Assembly (NCBI GenBank): GCA_008015835.1
Contig: SSGH01000020.1
Coordinates: 1-64,000 of the forward strand
Length of the DNA: 64,000 nt
Direction: 5' to 3'
From: Lysobacter sp.
Lineage (GTDB): Bacteria > Pseudomonadota > Gammaproteobacteria > Xanthomonadales > Xanthomonadaceae
Below the pieces are notes generated by a model. It saw only the letters and a list, made by a program, of their open reading frames with translations. It made no database searches and had not been told where the DNA came from. The position numbers and the translations under genes are program-made. The number at the start of each line of letters is the position of its first letter. The stretch's first letter is position 1. Shown here in pieces: positions 63,501 to 64,000 of this stretch.

Positions 63501-64000
63501 TGTCGGCAACCTGGAGATCGTCAGCGAGAACGGCACGACGACCTACAAGCGCTACATCGGCGGGGTGCTGGTGCAGAACGTGGTGAACGGTATCGCCGCC
63601 AACCGCTACACCTTCACCGACCACCTGGGCAGCCTCGTCGCCATCGCGAACGAAAGCGGCAGCATGATCGAAGGCGGCGGGTTCAACGCCTACGGCGAGC
63701 GAAGAGCGAACGCTAGCGCGACCAGCATCACCCAGACCGGCTACAGCAGCACCACGCGCGGCTACACCGGCCACGAGATGCTGGACGGCCTGGACGTGAT
63801 CCACATGAACGGCCGCATCTACGACCCGACGCTGGGACGGTTCCTGCAAGCCGACCCGGTCATCCAAGCCCCCGCCAACCCGCAGAACTGGAACGCGTAC
63901 AGCTACGTGTTCAACAACCCGTACAAGTACACCGACCCGACGGGAATGCTGGGGCAGACGGAGCGGCAGTGGTTGGCGGCGATCGTGGCGATCGTGGCGG
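57526..64000 (+). CDS. Giant SpvB / FG-GAP / RHS-repeat protein, 3' end outside window
   Basis: At least 2158 residues, open to the window edge. Residues 1-60 are polar and 61-84 a hydrophobic segment, so the protein is anchored or exported by an atypical signal. About 110-400 is an SpvB/TcaC-type N-terminal domain (FRVDESGAATYSIPLL, APKLSLIYSSQSG, GPLGKGWSIDGMSAISRC). Seven FG-GAP/VCBS-type repeats follow: DIDGDGRQDL near 461, DYNGDGRDDL near 528, DLNGDGLTDV near 590, then near 669, 774, 821 and 888. From about 1130 to 2070 there are RHS/YD repeats (YDVLGREV, YDAAGNLG). The RHS core runs from about 2072 to 2141: TRGYTGHEMLDGLDVIHMNGRIYD, LGRFLQADPVI, YSYVFNNPYKYTDPTG. The variable end starts MLGQTERQW. 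This is the architecture of polymorphic toxins and fused Tc-toxin B/C shells. Confidence 0.9.
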   Translation, partial: MRQTVASSRGSFSMHAFSAVEPRSASIPSAKTAEASDRVEMTGRAGGAALGAVPERRTPPYLASALLVVVIAVLLLPMGVVLRATFAGTPAAGGFAISADTVSDSVSATAAEFRVDESGAATYSIPLLTVPGVAGVAPKLSLIYSSQSGYGPLGKGWSIDGMSAISRCRATREAGDFVVGGVVTDGNPAPVNYTASDRYCLDGQRLVPSADTFACPAVAGMAVENLRTEIQSFQRICAYTPSGGSNGVAFFTVERKDGSISWYGDRDNNITANRPDGYVNATAPGKEAFALSWAQTRFQDSTGNYIDYTYYENPNSIVGEHLPAMVKYTGRTQLPGQATAAQAPFAQFTFVYATRAADQRAVGYVSGGIVTQGHRLVGVRSENEGVQLRYYALNYSSSAAGSGQDTLTQVLECRDDTLAVCAAPTTFAWSAGKYEFATKEYPSNLVFGDITQWRGFKQGDIDGDGRQDLVFIKEGSGGAVCSSEFILIAFSIIDSSGRPAYEMGPSQCTTPNGSVGIDQRGDGGWQLVDYNGDGRDDLFISSPLGQGWRLFLSTGRGTAKVFDDTQNQISALSPAIPSSDVANQQPQLADLNGDGLTDVVYANAGDGPVARIMERSGGTYVWGAERSIALDVPLSSLLPAADPRCSDPAYTCSRTLLPSQKGGFVQLADFNGDAASDLLMNVRDIVSWEDTCSCTGPNCQQQGIPSTQPYDVLEEFVSGGVASTQTCSGAGLDITVTTHAMTVKSVAPTSVTLSLYSTLGTAGTAGLNSVNYADANGDGLTDVFYRASSGSDWSYRVNTGAGLSAPAALGIVDFRELTRFLDINGDGRADVLYVINPGNYKAYNVRYALPSGGFGPGTWIPGVAGSNGNALVCEGFACDSNLKAPMFGDFDGDGNLDFMSLKLANSPDLFVSRANTRYVPRDVITKIANGFGAETEIMYSPLTLKDFYRPDTGTRNAANWGRGAPVQDVLGPLYAVQQVSSSSPQNGVTTTKSTLHYRYNGAKLQGGGRGLLGFREIATVDPNQTGGYIVTKTQYAQNFPFVGVPTQTSKFANINLVFVPPACLTATPIETCFAPRAQAGTTLGGTAFSQSTQVWTAVLDQGTAFGTFAPASVGPALPLTAGSEEAAADPFTATQTSRVVTTFNYGSFGNVASSSVDTYAGTSTTPMSTVLTSNTYNDDAVRWRLGRLTASTVTHKRPGMPDVVRSTSFAYQMTGPATGLLTEERIQPSGDVFQDLRKVYTLDDYGNRVFSAVCTKQVADCRSTNIQYSMWDWERIHRYGRQLYDARGRYPTQTIELFRPATATDINTQPVEVATSEVLSRDAFGNVTEAVNLSNVRSVARYGTLGRAYYAWQQTDPTNTIPNASGTVGASTLTTFRWCNTGSGAVACPSRARFRSKITATASPTGWVYYDVLGREVLKVAQTFNAGVSGKDATGVCTEYDAVGRAHRVSMPFFVPGTTAAGEPDVANVCSDAARKWVRTEFDVLGRPLKVTEANNAISTVAYNGLTVTKTNARNNVTVEVKNALGELAQVTDAAGLSTFYAYDAAGNLGAVSRDAGRGAIVSSMGYDALGRKTYMNDPDAGVRYLGYNALGELLFEHDGVYGGRQQRYDFRGRVQWRGVWFNPTPTTSAWEHSSTSNFDTAANGIGQENCTFADGFAYAGWQGQSDKVQNWSRCNTYDTMGRATASATSIDGVSYVSAVIYDNLSRAQRSQDPSGKWLKTEYNARGHAVRLCESSASDASAACASGVATTYLETQETDAFGNVAKDTRGGVNAMQTWRAYDPLTGRASEICVGSDNVSCQLMRDRYVWDNVGNLSWRDRKDYGEDFWYDAADRFNISRVNRIGATSYGYGTGTVTDWVTYDKLGNICARLMRGNDATWMNYNGRAGCGLDGADGTIVNTSQTLSPHQVRQSNSYSDYVYDSHGNQTFADSSTSDSNDRTIRYSADDKAYEIFKGPGAAPNRMARFWYDPAGNRYKREDTGIGITGTRRTIYVGNLEIVSENGTTTYKRYIGGVLVQNVVNGIAANRYTFTDHLGSLVAIANESGSMIEGGGFNAYGERRANASATSITQTGYSSTTRGYTGHEMLDGLDVIHMNGRIYDPTLGRFLQADPVIQAPANPQNWNAYSYVFNNPYKYTDPTGMLGQTERQWLAAIVAIVA

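Noticed and set aside
62428-63867. Open frame of about 480 codons on the minus strand in the YD-repeat region
   Set aside because: Shadow of the RHS repeats; the plus-strand frame has YD repeats throughout.
1-64000. tRNA or rRNA genes, integrases or transposases
   Set aside because: No cloverleaf with GGTTCRANNC-type T-arm, rRNA segment or recognisable recombinase gene was found by eye on either strand.

Overview
The window is high-GC chromosomal DNA (roughly two thirds G+C by eye) from a gammaproteobacterium, most likely of the Lysobacterales/Xanthomonadales (Lysobacter, Luteimonas or Xanthomonas relatives). The evidence is a PhoP that closely resembles the Xanthomonas protein as I recall it, a proteobacterial aa3 oxidase cluster, GTAG-type REP palindromes, a 950-residue TonB-dependent receptor, and the neighbourhood tsaD / rpsU / yqeY / dnaG. 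Almost all of it is housekeeping DNA with tightly packed genes. No tRNA, rRNA, CRISPR array, phage or transposase gene is visible.

Layout. 1-4340 (minus): coaX (cut by the window edge), birA, plsY, a small membrane protein and a DhaL-DegV fusion. 4470-5604 (plus): a small exported protein and MtfA. 5576-10480 (minus): the PhoP/PhoQ-type two-component system with a PepSY-like secreted protein, an arginine-deiminase-superfamily enzyme and DusA. 10655-19395: a prolyl 4-hydroxylase-like oxygenase, Tex, a secreted protein with an HDWE motif, and PutA. 19685-28126: the cytochrome aa3 oxidase cluster (coxB, ctaD, a small membrane protein, ctaG, ctaE, SURF1, an SCO-like protein, ctaA, ctaB), with a DUF2909 gene on the other strand. 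It encodes the structural subunits, the copper chaperone and the heme A pathway.

28224-36418: secreted or membrane hydrolases (amidohydrolase, a multi-spanning patatin-like protein, an S9 peptidase, an M19-like protein) and one unknown protein. 36749-39588: two divergent genes that match nothing around them, a 571-residue protein with a C-terminal ricin-type beta-trefoil and a protein with two winged-helix-like regions. They lie directly downstream of dnaG, where rpoD sits in the classical rpsU-dnaG-rpoD operon. 39602-43609 (minus): dnaG, a frameshifted SEC-C gene, two small genes, yqeY and rpsU.

43809-51131: tsaD, folB-folK and a pteridine reductase (folate), membrane proteins, a MidA-type methyltransferase, a VanZ-like protein and cca. 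51141-51939: a cluster of REP palindromes and a nested inverted-repeat element around a PH-domain gene. 51959-57266: a lytic transglycosylase and the TonB-dependent receptor. From 57526 to the window edge there is one open reading frame of at least 2158 codons: an SpvB/TcaC N-terminal domain, FG-GAP repeats, an RHS/YD repeat shell and the RHS core ending in DPTG. It is a polymorphic-toxin or Tc-toxin-like protein whose variable C-terminus lies outside the window.

The most promising places for undescribed biology are the RHS protein (57526-64000), the beta-trefoil protein with its divergent regulator-like neighbour (36749-39588), the NLP/Vps62-like secreted protein (14371-16098) and the repeat elements at 51141-51939. 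All assignments come from reading the sequence; no database search was run.
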